This document shows positions 1 to 10,242 of a stretch of 64,000 bases of DNA, piece by piece. Position numbers and translations under genes: made by a program. Origin of the DNA: Dryobates pubescens (Eukaryota > Chordata > Aves > Piciformes > Picidae); assembly GCF_014839835.1 (NCBI RefSeq), contig NC_071624.1, positions 21,471,675-21,535,674 of the forward strand. The letters are read 5' to 3'. The stretch's first letter is position 1. The number at the start of each line of letters is the position of its first letter. The notes below the pieces were generated by a model. That model had not been told where the DNA came from and did not search any database. It saw only the letters and a program-made list of their open reading frames with translations.

Positions 1-336
1 TCTTGCTCTCTGCAACTCCCTGAAGGGAGGTTGGAGCCAGGTGGGGGTTGGTCTCTTCTCCCAGGCACCCAGCACCAGAACAAGAGGACACAGTCTCAAG
101 CTGTGCCAGGGGAGGTTTAGGCTGAAGGTGAGGAGAAAGCTCTTCCCAGCAAGAGAGATTGGCCCTTGGGATGTGCTGCCCAGGGAGGTGGTGGAGTCTC
201 CATCCCTGGAGGTGTTCAAGAGGGGCTTGGATGTGGCACTTGGAGCCATGGTTTAGCCATGAGGTCTGTGGTGACATCTTGGACTCGATGATCTTTGGGG
301 TCTCTTCCAACCTTGGTGATTCTGTGATTCTGTGAT
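1..336 (+). mobile_element. CR1 type I, 3' part, cut by window edge
   Basis: Carries GTGCTGCCCAGGGAGGTGGT and ends in TCTTCCAACCTTGGTGATTC with a repeated TTCTGTGA tail, the usual CR1 octamer end. Confidence 0.9.
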
Positions 337-424
337 CCAGACAAAGCCCTCAGGTTCTGGGTCAGTTTTAAATGATTTGCCCTTTTTTTCCCTCCCTTTT
401 CCCCTCCAAGCTAACAGATCAGTT

Positions 425-988
425 TGACAGAGCTGGGGAGGAACACCACCAGACACCAGGATGGGTTTGGGGTGATCCTGCTGGAAAGCAGCTCCATGGA
501 GAAGGACCTTGGAGTCCTGGTGGGCAGCAAGTTCTGCATGGGACAGCGGTGAGCCCTGGTGGCCAAGAGAGCCAATGGGGTCCTGGGGTGCAGCAAGAAG
601 AGTGTGGCCAGCAGGGCCAGAGAGGTTCTCCTGCCCTGCTGAGACCACAGCTGGAATATTGTGCCCTGTTTTGGGCTCCCCAGCTCAAGGGAGACAGAGA
701 CCTGCTGGAGAGAGGCTACAGGGATGACTTGAACACCTCTGCTATGAAAGAAGGCTGAGAGCCCTGGGGCTGTTTGGTCTGCAGAAGAGTGGGCTGAGAG
801 GAGGGAGACCTTATCAATGTCTGTCAGTATCTGAGGGGTGGGTGGCAGGATGAAGGTCCCAAGCACTCTGTGGTGGTGCCCAGTGACAGGACAAGGAACA
901 ACAGGGACAAGCTGGAACCCAGGAGTTTCCACCTCAACATGAGGAGAAGCTTCTTTGGTGTGAGGGTGCTGGAGGCCTGGAGCAGGGC
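425..988 (+). mobile_element. CR1, older II-like 3' part
   Basis: GGAAAGCAGCTCCATGGAGA and a CTGGAGGCCTGGAGCAGG end. It is truncated by the next CR1 piece. Confidence 0.8.
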
Positions 989-1318
989 TGAAGAGCTGAG
1001 GGCTGGGGGTCAGGAGGGAGGGGACAGGGACAGGCTCTGCTCACTGTGCCCTGGGATAGGCCAAGGGGCAATGGATGGAAACTGCAGCACAGGAGGTTCC
1101 ACCTCAACAGGAGGAGGAACTTCTTCCCTGTGAGGCTCCCAGAGCCCTGGAGCAGGCTGCCCAGAGAGGTTGTGGAGTCTCCTGCTCTGGAGACATTCAA
1201 AACCTGCCTGGATGTGTTCCTGTGTGAGCTGCTCTGGGTGACCCTGCTCTGGCAGGGGGTTGGACTGGAGGAGCTCCAGAGGTCCCTTCCAACCCAAACC
1301 ATTCTGTGACTCTGTGAG
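989..1318 (+). mobile_element. CR1 type VI, 3' part
   Basis: ACCTGCCTGGATGTGTTCCT and TTCCAACCCAAACCATTCTG tail. It shares its 5' edge wording with the copy ending at 3226. Confidence 0.85.
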
Positions 1319-1590
1319 GTTTCTGGCAAGAAAAGGCAGCTTCCAGAGGCAGAAAAATTCAGCTGCACAAATGCAGGGCACAAAAGGAATGACCATTGTG
1401 GATCTGGGGCCACTTTGATCCACCAGAAGCCATCGTCTGCTCTCACCATGGGGGGGGGGAGGAAGCAGCAGGGGAGTGCAGAGAAAGGATTTCATCTAAA
1501 AGGGAAACCACAGCCCAGCATGGATGGGAAATGCTCATGGCTGCAGCGTGCTGAAGCAGGGAGCAGGGTGTGGGGAGGCTCAGCACAGAG

Positions 1591-2228
1591 AGGGGAGGAG
1601 GCTGTGTGGCTGAGGGGACAGGAGGGGCTGTGGATGCCCAGGGGAGGAGGCTGTGTGGCTGAGGGGACAGGAGGGGCTGTGGATGCCCAGGGGAGGAGGC
1701 TGTGTGGCTGAGGGGACAGGAGGGGCTGTGGATGCCCAGGGGAGGAGGCTATGTGGCTGAGGGGACAGGAGGGGCTGTGGATGCCCAGGGGAGGAGGCTG
1801 TGTGGCTGAGGGGACAGGAGGGGCTGTGGATGCCCAGGGGAGGAGGCTGTGTGGCTGAGGGGACAGGAGGGGCTGTGGATGCCCAGGGGAGGAGGCTGTG
1901 TGGCTGAGGGGACAGGAAGGGCTGTGGATGCCCAGGGGAGGAGGCTGTGTGGCTGAGGGGACAGGAGGGGCTGTGGATGCCCAGGGGAGGAGGCTGTGTG
2001 GCTGAGGGGACAGGAGGGGCTGTGGATGCCCAGGGGAGGAGGCTATGTGGCTGAGGGGACAGGAGGGGCTGTGGATGCCCAAGGGAGGAGGCTGTGTGGC
2101 TGAGGGGACAGGAGGGGATGTGGATGCCCAGGGGAGGAGGCTGTGTGGCTGAGGGGACAGGAGGGGCTGTGGATGCCCAGGGGAGGAGGCTGTGTGGCTG
2201 AGGGGACAGGAGGGGCTGTGGATGCCCC
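1591..2228. repeat. minisatellite, 49-bp unit, 13 copies
   Basis: Unit contains GAGGAGGCTGTGTGGCTGAG and GGACAGGAGGGGCTGTGGAT. Unit starts at 1621, 1670 and 1719 give the exact 49-bp period; copies differ by single bases. It begins about 140 bp after a CR1-free stretch and ends against a short CR1 tail. Confidence 0.9.
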
Positions 2229-2231
2229 CTC

Positions 2232-2332
2232 CCTGGGCCATGGCACCTGGGGACACCGTTCAGTGGCCGTGGTGCTGGTGGGTTGAGGGTTGGATCTTGA
2301 GAGGCCTTGTCCAGCTGGAACAGTTCTGTGCC
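2232..2332 (+). mobile_element. CR1 3' tail fragment
   Basis: GGCCATGGCACCTGGGGACA to a degraded CAGTTCTGTGCCTCTG, resembling the tail at 8880-8990. It abuts the 49-bp minisatellite. Confidence 0.6.
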
Positions 2333-2389
2333 TCTGGAGGGGGTTTGGTGGCAGGGGCTCAGCAGCAGAGGCAGGGCTGTGAGCTCTGG

Positions 2390-3226
2390 GCAAGCTGAGA
2401 CAGCTGAAGGCTGTGAGGCCATTCAGTGAGACCTGGGCAGGCTGAGAGCTGGGCACAGAGGAACCTGCTGGGCTTCAGCAAGGATGAGAGCAGAGTCCTG
2501 CAGCTGGGCAGGAAGAAGAACCTGCAGCAGCTCAGGCTGGGAGGGGATCTGCTGGAGAGCAGCCCCAAGGAGAAGGAGCTGGGAGTGCTGCATGGGACAG
2601 CAATGTGCCCTGGGGGCCAAGAAGGCCAAGGGGGTCCTGGGGGGCATTCAGAGGAGTGTGGCCAGCAGAGCCAGGGAGCTGCTCCTCCCCCTCTGCTCTG
2701 CCCTAGAGAGGCCACACCTGGAATATTGCATCCAGCTCTGGGCTCCCCAGCTCAGGAGGAACAGGGATCTGCTGGAGAGAGCCCAAGGGAGGGCTGCAAG
2801 GATGCTGAAGGGACTGCAGCACTGCCTGGGGAGGAGAGGCTGAGAGCCCTGGGGCTGTTCAGGCTGGAGAGGAGAAGGCTGAGAGGGATCTGATCAATGC
2901 CTATCAATAGCTGAGGGCTGGGGGTCAGGAGGGAGGGGACAGGGACAGGCTCTGCTCACTGTGCCCTGGGATAGGCCAAGGGGCAATGGATGGAAACTGC
3001 AGCACAGGAGGTTCCACCTCAACAGGAGGAGGAACTTCTTCCCTGTGAGGCTCCCAGAGCCCTGGAGCAGGCTGCCCAGAGAGGTTGTGGAGACTCCTGC
3101 TCTGGAGACATTCAAAACCTGCCTGGATGTGTTCCTGTGTGAGCTGCCCTGGGTGACCCTGCTCTGGCAGGGGGTTGGGCTGGATGATCTCTGGAGGTCC
3201 CTTCCAACCCCTGACACTCTGAGAGC
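2390..3226 (+). mobile_element. CR1 type VI, about 0.84 kb
   Basis: Starts in the CR1 3' UTR block GAGAGCTGGGCACAGAGGAA, runs through GGAATATTGCATCCAGCTCT and ends TTCCAACCCCTGACACTCTG. Confidence 0.9.
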
Positions 3227-3231
3227 CTGTG

Positions 3232-3290
3232 TGTGATTGGTCATGACGATCTCCAAGTCTCTTCCAACCTCAGCAGTTACTCTCTGATCC
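3232..3290 (+). mobile_element. CR1 terminal tail fragment
   Basis: Only CGATCTCCAAGTCTCTTCCA plus a degraded end remains, directly after the previous copy. Confidence 0.5.
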
Positions 3291-3911
3291 TCACTCTGTT
3301 TCCAAGAGCTCAGCCTTTGCTTCAGAGAGGACAGATGGCCTCAGATCAGCTTCTGCTACGAGCGGCTGCGTGGAGCTGAGGCAGGGACCGTGACTCAAAC
3401 CTGACTGCTCGAGCTGCCAAGAGCAGAAATGAGAGCTGCCAGTGTGGCAGCCTGCTGGCCAGCTCGTTCCCAAAGCCTGCTTCTGCCCTGGGAGGGACAG
3501 CAGGGCTCAGGGATGACCAATGAGCAGAAAATAACACAGCCTTGGGGCTGAGCTCTGCCCAAGCTGCCTCTGCAGAGGAGCCACCGTCGGCCCTCTGCGA
3601 GGGCTGCTCTTTGCTCCCACAAGATCCAGGTCACACAGGGCAGCTGTGATTAATCCTGGCAGAACAGGAGTCTGCAGCAAAGGATAATTACTTTAATTAG
3701 CTGTCAGTGTGTTGTTCTGTCTGTGGAGACATGCTTGCTTACCCTTCTCCCCCAGGGAGCTGATCGCTGAAGGACTCATCTGAAGGGGGTGAGGAGCCAG
3801 CAGTGTCCCTGTGGCACAGCACAGCACTGACAGCAGAGTGACAGAGCCAGGGACAGGCCAGGGAGGGTTAACCTGCTGCAAGGGCATGGGCTGAACCTGT
3901 GCCCAGCTCAG
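3291..3911. other. intergenic, no gene recognised
   Basis: Apparently single-copy DNA left of ALKBH4. No exon-like open frame with splice sites and no repeat seen. Confidence 0.5.
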
Positions 3912-4101
3912 CTGTGTGTTTCCAAGTTGCTTTCTTGGTTTCATTTAAGTATTTCAAAGCTGTTTGCTTGCTGCATGAATGCAGCAGCTCCTGGCTGCCT
4001 TCTGCTAACAGCTGCCAGTGCCCAGGACAGGCATCGAGGAAAGCAGCAGCCCAGCCCTGCCTGACTTCTGCTGTTACACTGCCAGCTGGCTGAGCCCATC
4101 C
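3912..4101 (-). repeat. non-CR1 segment duplicated in inverse orientation at 18649-18856
   Basis: On the minus strand it follows directly from the 3' end of the CR1 at 4102. It matches 18649-18856 with one difference noted by eye, a G/C at 4015. Similarity stops at ACACACA (about 3914). Confidence 0.9.
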
Positions 4102-4757
4102 CACAGCCTCAGGAAAGTGGCACTGGAAGGGAGCTCTGGAGATCATCCAGGCCAAGCCCTGCTCCAGCAGGGCACCCACAGCACAATGCCCAGCACCACA
4201 GTGCCCAGGGGGGGTTGGAAGCTCTCCACACCAGGACACTCCACAACCTCTCTGGGCAGCCTGCTCCAGGCCTCCAGCACCCTCACAACAAACAACTTTC
4301 TCCTCCTCTTCACATCCAACCTCCAGGGCTCCACTCTGTGCCCCTTGCTGCCCCTTGGCCTGGCCCTGGGCACCACTGAGCAGGGTCTGGCCCCAGCCTC
4401 TTGCCCCCCACAGCTCCTTTAGCTCTTGCTGAGCATTGCTCAGCTCCCCTCTGGGGCTGCTCTTCTGCAGGCTCTCAGCCCCAGGGCTCTCAGCCTTTGC
4501 TCCTCCCAGAGCTGCTCCAGCCTCCCCTGGACTCTCTCCAGCAGTTCTCTCTCTCTCTCCTGAACTGGGGAGCCTAGAATTGGATGGAGGACTCCAGATG
4601 TGGCCTCCCTAGGGCAGAGAAGGTGGTGAGGAGAACCTCCCTTGCCCTGCTGGCCACACTCTTCTTCATGGGTCAGAGCAGAGGTGGGGGAATCACGTCC
4701 TTCTATCTGGTCACACTTCTCCATGCACCCCAGGACCCCACTGGCCTTGCTGGCTCA
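4102..4757 (-). mobile_element. CR1 type II with 3' extension
   Basis: GGAGATCATCCAGGCCAAGC and the CTCCAGCAGGGCACCC block. The usual 3' end (CCAACCCCTCCCTGCTGGG) is replaced by the flank at 3912-4101. Confidence 0.9.
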
Positions 4758-5068
4758 TAGAATCATAGAATCAATAACGTTGGAAAAGACCTCAGAGATC
4801 ATCAAGTCCAACCTATGACCCAACACCTCCTGACAACTAAACCATGGCTCCAAGTGCCACATCCAGTCCCCTCTTGAACACCTCCAGGGACGGGGACTCC
4901 ACCACCTCCCTGGGCAGCACATCCCAGTGGCAAATTACTCTGTCTGGGAAAAACTTTCTCCTCACCTCCAGCCTGAACCTCCCCTGGCACAGCTTGAGAC
5001 TGTGTCCTCTTGTTCTGGTGCCTGGGAGAAGAGACCAACCCCTTCCTGGCTATAACCACCCCTCATGA
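4758..5068 (-). mobile_element. CR1 type I, 3' part
   Basis: ATAGAATCATAGAATCAATA tail and AAAAGACCTCAGAGATCATC. It lies back to back with the type II copy, 80 bp past the ALKBH4 poly(A) signal. Confidence 0.9.
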
Positions 5069-5150
5069 GGCCCAGCCCGGTCCCCCTGTTCCCCCCCGCC
5101 CGGCTCTTTGCACGCCCGCAGCGCTCAGCCCCTGCGCACAGCTCCTCCGC

Positions 5151-5156
5151 TTTATT
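5151..5156 (-). terminator. ALKBH4: ALKBH4 poly(A) signal AATAAA
   Basis: TTTATT on the plus strand gives AATAAA 38 nt after the ALKBH4 stop codon, so the 3' UTR would be only about 60 nt. A CR1 ends about 80 bp beyond it. Confidence 0.7.
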
Positions 5157-5193
5157 TCTCGCCTCTGCCAGCAGCGCCAGCCGCCCGCCCGGC

Positions 5194-8100
5194 TCACACG
5201 GGTCTCCCTCGAAAGGAAAGCGCTATGCCCAGCAGCTCCCTGCCCAGCTCCTCCTGCGCCCCTCCGGGGCTGAACTCGGCGGAGAGCTCCCGGAAGGTGA
5301 CTCCGACGCGGCGGCGGCGGATGTGGCGCCGGTGGATGCTGTGCTTCCAGCCGTAGCGCGCCGCGCCGCGCAGCACCAGCAGCGAGCGCCGCGCCAGGGC
5401 GATGCCCACCCGCACCTCCCGGCTGCCCACCAGCCTCGGCGGCGGCACAAGCCGCTCGCTCCGCTCCCGCCCTGCGTCTCCGCCTGCCGGCAGCGCTCCG
5501 CGGAGGCTCCCTTCCCCGTTTCCTTTCCCGGCAACGGGAAAGAGCTGGATGCTGTCCTCCGAGTCGCGGGACATGGAGAGCACGGTTGGGGAGAGCAAGT
5601 TGAGGCTAACCAACCTCTCCCCCCACAGCCAGCAGTCGTCGAAGTGCGGGTCGATGGCAGAGCCTCTCTCTGGCCTGTAGTCCAGATTGCACTGCTCCAC
5701 GGGGAAGAAGTCACCCAGCACAGGGCAGGCCTCCATCTGTGCCACAATCTTCTTGCTGAAGCTTGGCAAACCACTGAAGCTGCCAGCTTTCAGCCTCTGC
5801 TTCTTGAAGTTCACTTTGGGTCCATAGTCCTGTTGGAAAAGAAGGGAAGGAAGTCACTGTTAAGGAAAAATTCCAGGATGAGTCTTTCTGGTGAGGCTGT
5901 GGTCCCCATGGGGCTCATGGTTAAGACTCTGGAGTGCTTGTCTCTCCCAGGGACTTGATCACCAGATAGCAAAGGGACTCAGAGAAGTGACATAGAATCA
6001 TAGAATCAATAAAGGTGGAAAAGACCTCAGAGATCATCAAGTCCAAGCTGTCACTCAACACCTCCTGACAACTGAACCATGGCTCCAAGTGCCACATCCA
6101 AGCCTCTCTTGAACACCTCCAGGGATGGGGACTCCACCACCTCCCTGGGCAGCACATCCCAAGGGCCAATCTCTCTTGCTGGGAAGAACTTTCTCCTCCC
6201 CTCCAGCCTGAACCTCCCCTGGCACAGCTTGAGACTGTGTCCTCTTGTTCTGGTGCTGGGTACCTGGGAGAAGAGACCAACCCCCACCTGGCTACAACCT
6301 CCCTTCAGGGAGCTGCAGAGAGCAAGAAGGTCTCCCCTGAGCCTCCTCTTCTCCAGGCTAAGCAACCCCAGCTCCCTCAGCCTCTCCTCCCAGGGCTGTG
6401 CTCCAGACCCTTCCCCAGCTTTGTTGCCCTTCTCTGGACACCTTCCAGTGTCTCAGTGTCCTTCTTGAGCTGAGGAGCCCAGAACTGGACACAGGACTCA
6501 AGGTGTGGCCTAAGCAGTGCTGAGCACAGGGCACAATGACTTCCCTGCTCCTGCTGGCCACACTCTTCCTGATGCAGGCCAAGATGCCCTTGGCCTTCTT
6601 GGCCGCTGCACAATCACAGATTCATAGAATGGGTTGGGTTGGAAGTGACCTTAAAGATCCAATTCCAACCCCCTGCCATGGGCAGGGACATCTCCCACCA
6701 GCCCAGGTTGCTCAAGGCCTCCTCCAGCCTGACCTTGAACACCTCCACCAGGGAGGGTACACCCACAGCCTCCCTGGCCAACCTGTGCCAGTGCTTCACC
6801 ACCCTCATTGTAAAGAATTTCTCTCTAATATCATCAATCTCTCTGCAATGAGGCTCTCACCTGTAAAGTAAAACCAAAACACCCACTTCTAGCACTGGGA
6901 GATCTAAAAGAGACCTAAGAGGTCTAAAAGAGATCTAAAAGAGGGAGATTGAGAGTAGAAGAAACTTTTTACAGTGCAGGTGGTGGGCACTGGCCCAGGC
7001 TGCCCAGAGAGCTGGGAGCTGCCCCATGGCTGGCACCAGTGCAGGTTAGGTTGGTTGGGGCTGTGAGCACCCTGCTGTGGTTGGGGATGTCCCTGTTGGA
7101 CTGGATGAGCTTGCAAGGTCCCTTCCCACCCAACCCAGCCTGGGATTCTGTGAGAAGAGCTTCCCTTTTCCAGCAACATCTAGGAACAAGTGAGCTGCTG
7201 CAGGCAAACCTGTTTCCTCCGGCCAGACTGTGAGGGTTTCCAGTCATCTCGATCCATCAGCTCAACTATCTCAGCTTCTTCATCTTCAGTAATGAACTCC
7301 TCTAGGAGAGACACCCCTGGAAATGGGAATGCCCAGCCAGCAAATTCTGAGTGCTCATTTCCTACAGCCAGGCCTGATGCTGGACAGTAAGTGAAATTAT
7401 CTTCTCCCTGCAGGAAATAGCAACAGAGAGGAAAACAGCAGTGGGAGACACTCAGCACGAGAAGGTGATTCTGCAAGCAGGACACTGAGAGGCTGGAGCA
7501 GGTCCAGGAAAGGGCAAAAAAGCTGGGGAAGGGTCTGAAGAAAAGAGCTGGGAAGGAGCAGCTGAGGGAGCTGGAGGTGTTCAGTTGTTCCCCAGGAGGG
7601 TGGTGAGAGCCTGGCACAGGCTGCCCAGGGAGGTGGTGGAAGCCTCCTGCCTGGAGGTGTTTGCAGCCAGGCTGGAGGTGGCTGTGAGCAACCTGCTGCA
7701 GTGTGAGGTGTCCCTGCCCATGGCAGGGGGTTGGAACTGGCTGAGCCTTGAGCTCCCTTCCAGCCCTGACAATTCTGATTCTGTAGTTTAGTAGTGACCT
7801 GGCAGTGCTGGGTTCATGAGCTGATGATCTGAAAGGTCTTTACCAACCTAAATGATTCTGTGATTGTGTATTTACACAAGCAGAAGATAGCTCTGCCTGG
7901 TAAGCTCCCTGCAGTGGAGCTCTGGCCTGGAGAACCAAGCGTTCAAGGCAGCCAGGCATCAATACCTGAGTGGTGTGAGGGGAAGTCACTTCTGCAGGTT
8001 GGGAAGCAGCAGCCCAAACTGCCTTGGGAGGCACAAAACCAATGGGGCCTGGCTCAGGCTGCCCTAAAACGTTCTGCCTTTGAACTAGGAAGAGATTCTT

Positions 8101-9942
8101 TAGAGTGGGGACACACTGGAAACTTGAGCAAGGCCTCATCCAACCTTACCTTGAACACCTCCAGGGAGGAGAACATCCACAACCTCCCTGGGCAGCCTTA
8201 GGTTGTCTTAAACACCTCCAGGGAGCCACAACCTCCCTGGGCAACCTTAGGTTGTGGGAAATAACAACGGAGAGGAAAACGGCAGTGGGAGACACTCAGC
8301 ACAAGAAGGTGATTCTGCAAGCAGGACACTGAGAGGCTGGAGCAGGTCCAGGAAAGGGCAAAAAAGCTGGGGAAGGGTCTGAAGAAAAGAGCTGGGGAGG
8401 AGCTGGGGGAGCTGGGGGTGTTCAGTTGTTCCCCATGAGGGTGGTGAGAGCCTGGCACAGGTTGCCCAGGGAGGTGGTGGAAGCCTCATCCCTGGAGGTG
8501 TTTGCAGCCAGGCTGGAGGTGGCTGTGAGCAACCTGCTGTGGTGTGAGGTGTCCCTGGCCATGGCAGGGGGGTTGGAGCTGGCTGAGCCTTGAGCTCCCT
8601 TCCAGCCCTGACAATTCTGTGATTCAGCCTGGAGAAGAGGAGGCTGAGGGAGACCTTATTGCTCTCTACAGCTCCCTGAGAGGAGGCTGAAGTTAGGTAG
8701 GGATTGGTCTCTTCTCCACGGGAGCAGGTGACAGAAGGAGAGGACGTGGCCTGAAATTGTGCCAGGGCAGGGTTAGGTTGGAGAGGAGGAAAAATGTCTT
8801 TGGTGCCAGAGTGGTCAGGGATGGGCACAGGCTGCCCAGGGAGGTGGTAGAGTCCCCATCCCTGGAGGTGTTTCGAGAAAGGTGTGGCCATGGCACTTGG
8901 GGACAGGGTTTGGTGGCCATGGTGGCGCTGGGTGGATGGTTGGATGATCTTAGGTGGCTTTTGCAAGCCAAACAATTCTGTGCTGTCCATGATTTATCCC
9001 TGCAACCTTGATGCTGCAGTGTGCAAAGTGGCTGTACAGGGCATTTGCCAGCTGCTTTTGGGGAACAACCCTTCCCTGCTTTTCTTGCACCTGCTGGTTT
9101 GAAGGTGATTTTCTTCCCTACTAATATCCTGCAAAGAGCAGGGAGAAGAGATGATCCTCAGTGAGGAGATGGATGGTGGATATCACCCAGAGTGGCTGTA
9201 GAGGGGGTTTGTCACATCAGTAAATGTTGGATGAGGGAAATTGATGCCAATGGCCAAGGTCAAAAGGCCAAGCTGCAGCAAACCTGCCCTGTCTTGGTGA
9301 GACTCTGGCACAGGTTGCCCAGGGAGGTGGTGGAAGCCTCCTGCCTGGAGGTGTTTGCAGCCAGGCTGGAGGTGGCTGTGAGCAACCTGCTGTGGTGTGA
9401 GGTGTCCCTGGCCATGGCAGGGGGGTTGGAACTGGCTGAGCCTTGAGGTCCCTTCCGGCCCTAACAATTCCATGAAGCCCATGTGAGAGCGGGGAGCTGC
9501 CGGGTGCCTCTGCAAAGTTACTCCAGCAGAGCCACGCAGGTTCTGCTCACAACCACCCCGGGGAGGTCGCCGCACCTAGCCCTGGGGGGGGCTCTGCTTT
9601 GCCCCCAGCCCCTCCAAGGGCCATGCAGCCCCCTGGCAAGCCAAAGCCAGGTCCCAGGGGGGTGCCGCATCCCCTCCCGAGCCCCCTCAGCGCCGAGCTC
9701 TGCCGCCTCCCCCTCCCCTTCCCCAGCTCGCTCGGGACCCGCCGGCACGCACCGAGGGGCACAGAGCAGCCGCGCCCCCATGTCCCCCCCCATCCTCCCG
9801 CCGAACCGAGCCCCGCCCCGCCGCTGGCCCCGCCCCGCCGCCCCCTCCCCGGTACCTGCGGGGGCGGAGCGGCCTGCGCGGGCCCCTCGCAGAGCAGGCA
9901 GGAGCGGATCCCCTTGCAGCCGCAGCCCGCCGGCGCCTCCAT
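5194..9942 (-). CDS. ALKBH4: ALKBH4, Fe(II)/2-oxoglutarate dioxygenase (3 coding exons)
   Basis: Coding exons on the minus strand are 9856-9942, 7210-7407 and 5194-5829, giving 29+66+211 codons plus stop (306 aa; human about 302). All junctions are GT-AG and phase 0. The start is the ATG at 9942, followed by the conserved Cys-rich [12 protein letters not shown] (residues 7-18). Exon 2 encodes [17 protein letters not shown] and SQSGRRKQ. Exon 3 carries DYGPKVNF, the iron ligands H157 and D159 in AIDPHFDD, and H258 in WKHSIH, with VTFRELS near the end. AlkB-family enzymes hydroxylate methyl groups; ALKBH4 is reported to demethylate monomethyl-lysine in actin and so affect actomyosin. The loop between the HxD and the distal His looks longer than in human. 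The gene is divergent from LRWD1 and shares its CpG island. Both introns contain CR1 copies. Confidence 0.95.
5993..6608 (-). mobile_element. CR1 type I, about 0.6 kb, ALKBH4 intron 2
   Basis: Tail TAGAATCATAGAATCAATAA. It extends to the GCCCTTGGCCTTCTTGGCC end near 6605. Same orientation as the gene. Confidence 0.92.
6611..6852 (-). mobile_element. CR1 type V, ALKBH4 intron 2
   Basis: TTCATAGAATGGGTTGGGTT tail and CATGGGCAGGGACATCTCCC; older than its neighbour. Confidence 0.85.
6935..7163 (+). mobile_element. CR1 type IV, ALKBH4 intron 2
   Basis: CAGGCTGCCCAGAGAGCTGG and TTCCCACCCAACCCAGCCTG end. It stops about 47 bp from the ALKBH4 exon 2 donor at 7209. Confidence 0.85.
7414..7790 (+). 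repeat. CR1 type III with flank; first copy of a direct duplication
   Basis: CR1 proper begins about 7470. The 56 bp before it, starting 7 bp past ALKBH4 exon 2, also recur at 8250-8310. The CR1 carries an internal deletion joining GTGTTCAGTTG to TTCCCCAGGAGGG. Confidence 0.85.
8105..8249 (-). mobile_element. CR1 type V fragment with a 45-bp tandem duplication
   Basis: CCTCATCCAACCTTACCTTG, then AACACCTCCAGGGAG...CCTTAGGTTGT twice. Confidence 0.7.
8250..8622 (+). repeat. CR1 type III with flank; second copy of the direct duplication
   Basis: Matches 7414-7790 including GAGAGGAAAACGGCAGTGGG and the same internal CR1 deletion; offset about 840 bp. Confidence 0.85.
8624..8990 (+). mobile_element. 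CR1, older I-like
   Basis: CAGCCTGGAGAAGAGGAGGC to CCAAACAATTCTGTGCTG, with many private substitutions. Confidence 0.85.
9296..9476 (+). mobile_element. CR1 type III, 3' part
   Basis: GGAGGTGTTTGCAGCCAGG to a TTCCGGCCCTAACAATTCCA tail, stopping at the edge of the CpG island. Confidence 0.85.
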
Positions 9943-10048
9943 CCTCCGGCTGCGCTGAGGATACGGCTTCCCCTCTCCTCCTCCCTCCGTTCCTCCCCGG
10001 CTCCTCTTCCTCTTCCTCTTCCCCTGCCGGCGGCGCGGCCCGCTCCAG
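9943..10048 (+). promoter_or_regulatory. LRWD1: candidate 5' UTR exon of LRWD1 ending at a strong splice donor
   Basis: The plus strand reads CGCTCCAG|GTGAGG with the exon edge at 10048, a near-ideal donor. The preceding 105 bp lack ATG and are pyrimidine-rich. A good acceptor (CTTTCTTTGACCAG, ending 13338) lies 60 bp upstream of the LRWD1 start codon. Together they suggest a non-coding first exon spliced over a 3.3-kb intron. The 5' limit of the exon is arbitrary here. Confidence 0.45.
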
Positions 10049-10223
10049 GTGAGGGCAGCAGGGGCGTGCCGGGGCCGGGGCCGGGGGCGGCGGCGGGACG
10101 CGGGGGCCGGGCGCAGGCCGCGCGGGCCGGTGCGGGGTGGCGCCGGGGGGGCGGGCGCGGACTCGCTCTCCCAGCAGCCTCCGCGGCACGGAGCAGCGGT
10201 GCTGGGCCCGGCCGCCTCGCGGG

Positions 10224-10242
10224 GGCTGCTGGGAGTTGTAGT
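10224..10242 (-). promoter_or_regulatory. ZNF143/SBF-type site
   Basis: The minus strand reads ACTACAACTCCCAGCAGCC, matching the long ACTACAA-plus-TCCCA form of the ZNF143/THAP11 recognition site often found in bidirectional housekeeping promoters. A decayed copy in the opposite orientation lies at 10161-10179 (same CTCCCAGCAGCC core). Confidence 0.55.

Noticed and set aside
1492-2456. Minus-strand proline/serine-rich frames
   Set aside because: Translation of the 49-bp minisatellite in cycling phases.
5194-5814. ALKBH4 exon 3 as an independent gene with a GTG start
   Set aside because: The GTG is the Val of PKVNFKKQ. The exon joins in phase to exons 2 and 1.
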